The translations under genes were made by a program, and so were the position numbers. Of a stretch of 64,000 nucleotides of DNA, positions 62,182-64,000 are shown piece by piece. Source of the DNA: Fimbriimonas sp. Its GTDB lineage: Bacteria; Armatimonadota; Fimbriimonadia; Fimbriimonadales; Fimbriimonadaceae. The notes below the pieces were generated by a model. That model saw only the letters and a program-made list of their open reading frames with translations, was not told the DNA's origin and did not search any database. Positions within the stretch are counted from its first letter, which is position 1; every line of letters begins with the position of its first letter. The stretch is taken from positions 109,159-173,158 of the forward strand of contig JARLGV010000004.1 in the NCBI GenBank assembly GCA_031292555.1, in the 5' to 3' direction.

Positions 62182-63813
62182 ATGGATCACGGCTATTTCA
62201 GCTATCCCTTGCCTGTCAACGAGCCCGTTCTCAACTATGCTCCGGGCAGCAAGGAGCGCGCGGCCCTCAAGGCGGTCTTAAACGAACTCAAGGGCCAACA
62301 GATCGACGTGCCGATGACAATTGGCGGACAGGCGGTCCGATCGAATCGCCAAGTTGCGATGCATCCGCCCCATGAGATCGCGCACGTCCTCGGACACTTT
62401 CACGCCGGCGATGCGGAACACGCGAAACTCGCGATCGATGCCGCCCTCAAGGCCAGAGAAGCCTGGGTCAATACGAGTTGGGAAAACCGAGCCGCCATCT
62501 TCCTACGCGCCGCCGATTTGATCGCAACAAAATATCGGTCTCACATGAATGCGGTGACGATGCTTGGGCAGAGCAAGAACGCATACCAAGCCGAGATCGA
62601 CAGCGCCTGCGAATTGATCGACTTCCTTCGCTTCAACGTGCATTATTTGAGCGAGATATACAAGCAGCAGCCGATCAGCGGACCGGGTATGCACAACCGG
62701 GTGGAGTACCGTCCGCTCGAAGGTTTCGTCCTCGCCGTGACTCCGTTCAACTTCACCGCGATCGGCGGCAACCTGCCGACCAGCGCGGCATTGTGCGGCA
62801 ACGTGGTCGTGTGGAAGCCGGCCAACACCGCCGTATACAGCGCGCAGATGTTCATGAAGATCCTCCAAGAGGCGGGATTGCCCGACGGCGTAATCAACCT
62901 CGTCTTCGTCAGCGGACCGACCATCGGCGAAGTCTGCTTGAACCATCGCGATTTCGCCGGTGTTCACTTCACCGGTTCGACGGGAGTGTTCAACTCGATG
63001 TGGAAGACGATCGGCGCGAACATGGCCAACTATCGAACCTACCCGCGGATCGTCGGTGAAACCGGCGGCAAGGACTTCGTCCTTGCGCATCCGTCTGCTG
63101 ACCCGGACGTCGTCGTAACCGCCCTTCTCCGGGGCTCCTTTGAGTACCAGGGCCAGAAGTGCTCGGCTGCTTCGCGGGCTTACGTTCCGTCCAATATGGC
63201 GGCGGAGGTCAAGGAGAAGCTCGTTGCCGGGATCAAGTCGATGAAGATCGGGACCGTCGAGGACTTCTCCAATTTCGTCAACGCCGTCATCGACGAGAAG
63301 AGCTTCGATGGCATCCAAGCGTATATCGAGGCAGCCAAGAACGACCCGGCGGCCGAAATCCTGGTGGGCGGGGGCTGCGACAAGTCGGTCGGCTATTTCA
63401 TTGAGCCGACGATCATCGAAGCCAAGGATCCCAAGTACGTTTCGATGTGCGAGGAGATCTTCGGTCCGGTGCTCTCGCTATACGTCTACCCGGAAGATCA
63501 GTTCGAGGAGACGATGGACCTGGTGGATTCGACGTCGCCGTACGCTCTCACTGGCTCCATTCTCGCTCGCGATCGGGCCGCCATCAACCGCGCCACGGTC
63601 CGGCTGAGAAACGCTGCCGGCAACTTCTACGTCAATGACAAGCCCACTGGAGCCGTTGTCGGCCAACAGCCATTCGGAGGCGCAAGGGCCAGCGGCACCA
63701 ACGACAAGGCCGGCTCGATGCTGAACCTCTATCGTTGGCTGAGTGCGCGAACGATCAAAGAGACGTTCGTCCCGCCGACCGACTACCGCTACCCGTTCCT
63801 TCAGGAACCATAG
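62182..63813 (+). CDS. pruA: L-glutamate gamma-semialdehyde dehydrogenase
   Basis: The protein has 543 residues, the length of the stand-alone (RocA/PruA) enzymes rather than bifunctional PutA. NAD-binding and catalytic residues include Glu293 (GETGGKD) and Cys327 (YQGQKCSAASR), and the FTGSTGVF loop is near 272-279. It oxidises glutamate semialdehyde (pyrroline-5-carboxylate) to glutamate in proline and arginine breakdown. No proline dehydrogenase gene is adjacent. A TAAACT hexamer lies 7 nt before the ATG. Confidence 0.96.
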   Translation: MDHGYFSYPLPVNEPVLNYAPGSKERAALKAVLNELKGQQIDVPMTIGGQAVRSNRQVAMHPPHEIAHVLGHFHAGDAEHAKLAIDAALKAREAWVNTSWENRAAIFLRAADLIATKYRSHMNAVTMLGQSKNAYQAEIDSACELIDFLRFNVHYLSEIYKQQPISGPGMHNRVEYRPLEGFVLAVTPFNFTAIGGNLPTSAALCGNVVVWKPANTAVYSAQMFMKILQEAGLPDGVINLVFVSGPTIGEVCLNHRDFAGVHFTGSTGVFNSMWKTIGANMANYRTYPRIVGETGGKDFVLAHPSADPDVVVTALLRGSFEYQGQKCSAASRAYVPSNMAAEVKEKLVAGIKSMKIGTVEDFSNFVNAVIDEKSFDGIQAYIEAAKNDPAAEILVGGGCDKSVGYFIEPTIIEAKDPKYVSMCEEIFGPVLSLYVYPEDQFEETMDLVDSTSPYALTGSILARDRAAINRATVRLRNAAGNFYVNDKPTGAVVGQQPFGGARASGTNDKAGSMLNLYRWLSARTIKETFVPPTDYRYPFLQEP

Positions 63814-64000
63814 GTTCTTAAGGTGGATGCGACACCGTCGACGTATCCACCTGACGTCCTTTGCCGTCGTGCCCGTGCGCAATTCGAAATCACGCAAGAT
63901 TTGTAACGAACGTCTGCGAAGTCGCAGCGAAGGAAGTGGATGTCGTGCCACTTCTTCTCTACAACCCACGCGTTGCCTGCAACAGTCTCGTACCTCTTGC
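63801..64000 (-). CDS. Possible tail of a pentapeptide-repeat protein (partial)
   Basis: One minus-strand frame is open from the right edge to a TGA at 63801-63803, giving about 65 residues with no start in view. It includes a run with a five-residue period (HDIHF, LRCDF, ADVRY, KSCVI), with aromatic or aliphatic centres and small or Cys residues two before, as in pentapeptide-repeat proteins. The end overlaps pruA by 13 bp. The frame could be open by chance. Confidence 0.3.
   Translation of the reverse strand, partial: KRYETVAGNAWVVEKKWHDIHFLRCDFADVRYKSCVISNCARARRQRTSGGYVDGVASTLRTYGS

Overview
The window looks like chromosomal DNA of an Armatimonadota bacterium, most likely from the Fimbriimonadia (inference, from content only). 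It has Gram-negative envelope genes (TolC-type channel, RND pump, outer-membrane beta-barrel). It also has Planctomycete-type cytochrome/DUF1549/DUF1553/DUF1501 gene pairs, a YacL-like PIN-TRAM membrane protein and a fused ispDF. No rRNA, tRNA, CRISPR array, prophage or insertion sequence was recognised, so this is mostly ordinary chromosome with a few unusual proteins.

Layout. 1-3.9 kb: a very large secreted protein with Ig-like and InlB-like repeats in front of a heparinase II/III-like catalytic region. 3.9-13.5 kb (minus): two paralogous gene pairs, each a PSCyt1-DUF1549-LamG-DUF1553 protein followed by a Tat-type DUF1501 protein. 13.6-15.3 kb: a small lipoprotein and a membrane-anchored beta-propeller-like protein. 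15.4-22.2 kb (minus): an efflux operon of AbrB-type regulator, TolC-like channel, lipoprotein adaptor and an RND pump carrying about four extra membrane helices. 22.3-30.5 kb (minus): a potassium island of BBP2-type barrel, a 34-residue membrane peptide, kdpF, kdpA, kdpB, kdpC and a KimA/KUP-like permease. No kdpDE is present in the window.

30.6-43.3 kb: rpmA-rplU, asd, an AraC-type regulator, guaA, two secreted proteins of unknown role, a Ser/Thr kinase with a long CxxC array, an AI-2E family permease with a YtxH protein, and mnmA overlapping a VKOR-DsbA fusion. 43.4-53.6 kb: miaB, ppa, topA, an exported transglutaminase, the PIN-TRAM protein, ispDF, comF-like, a DUF1854 protein and a one-domain LuxR-type regulator. 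53.8-64 kb: galK, a PepV-like M20 peptidase, an intergenic REP-like repeat pair, an exported glutathione peroxidase, trhO, an ECF sigma factor fused to a degenerate aminoglycoside-phosphotransferase-like domain, a rhodanese, a GH20 hexosaminidase, pruA, and possibly the tail of a pentapeptide-repeat gene at the right edge.

General traits. Several genes without a Shine-Dalgarno have a TAnnnT hexamer 6-7 nt before the start codon, which suggests leaderless mRNAs. Seven of eight tail-to-tail gene junctions are overlapping or separated by 11 bp or less, with no intrinsic terminator. The most unusual proteins are the sigma-kinase-like fusion (58445-59977), the kinase-zinc array (37244-39403) and the enlarged RND pump.
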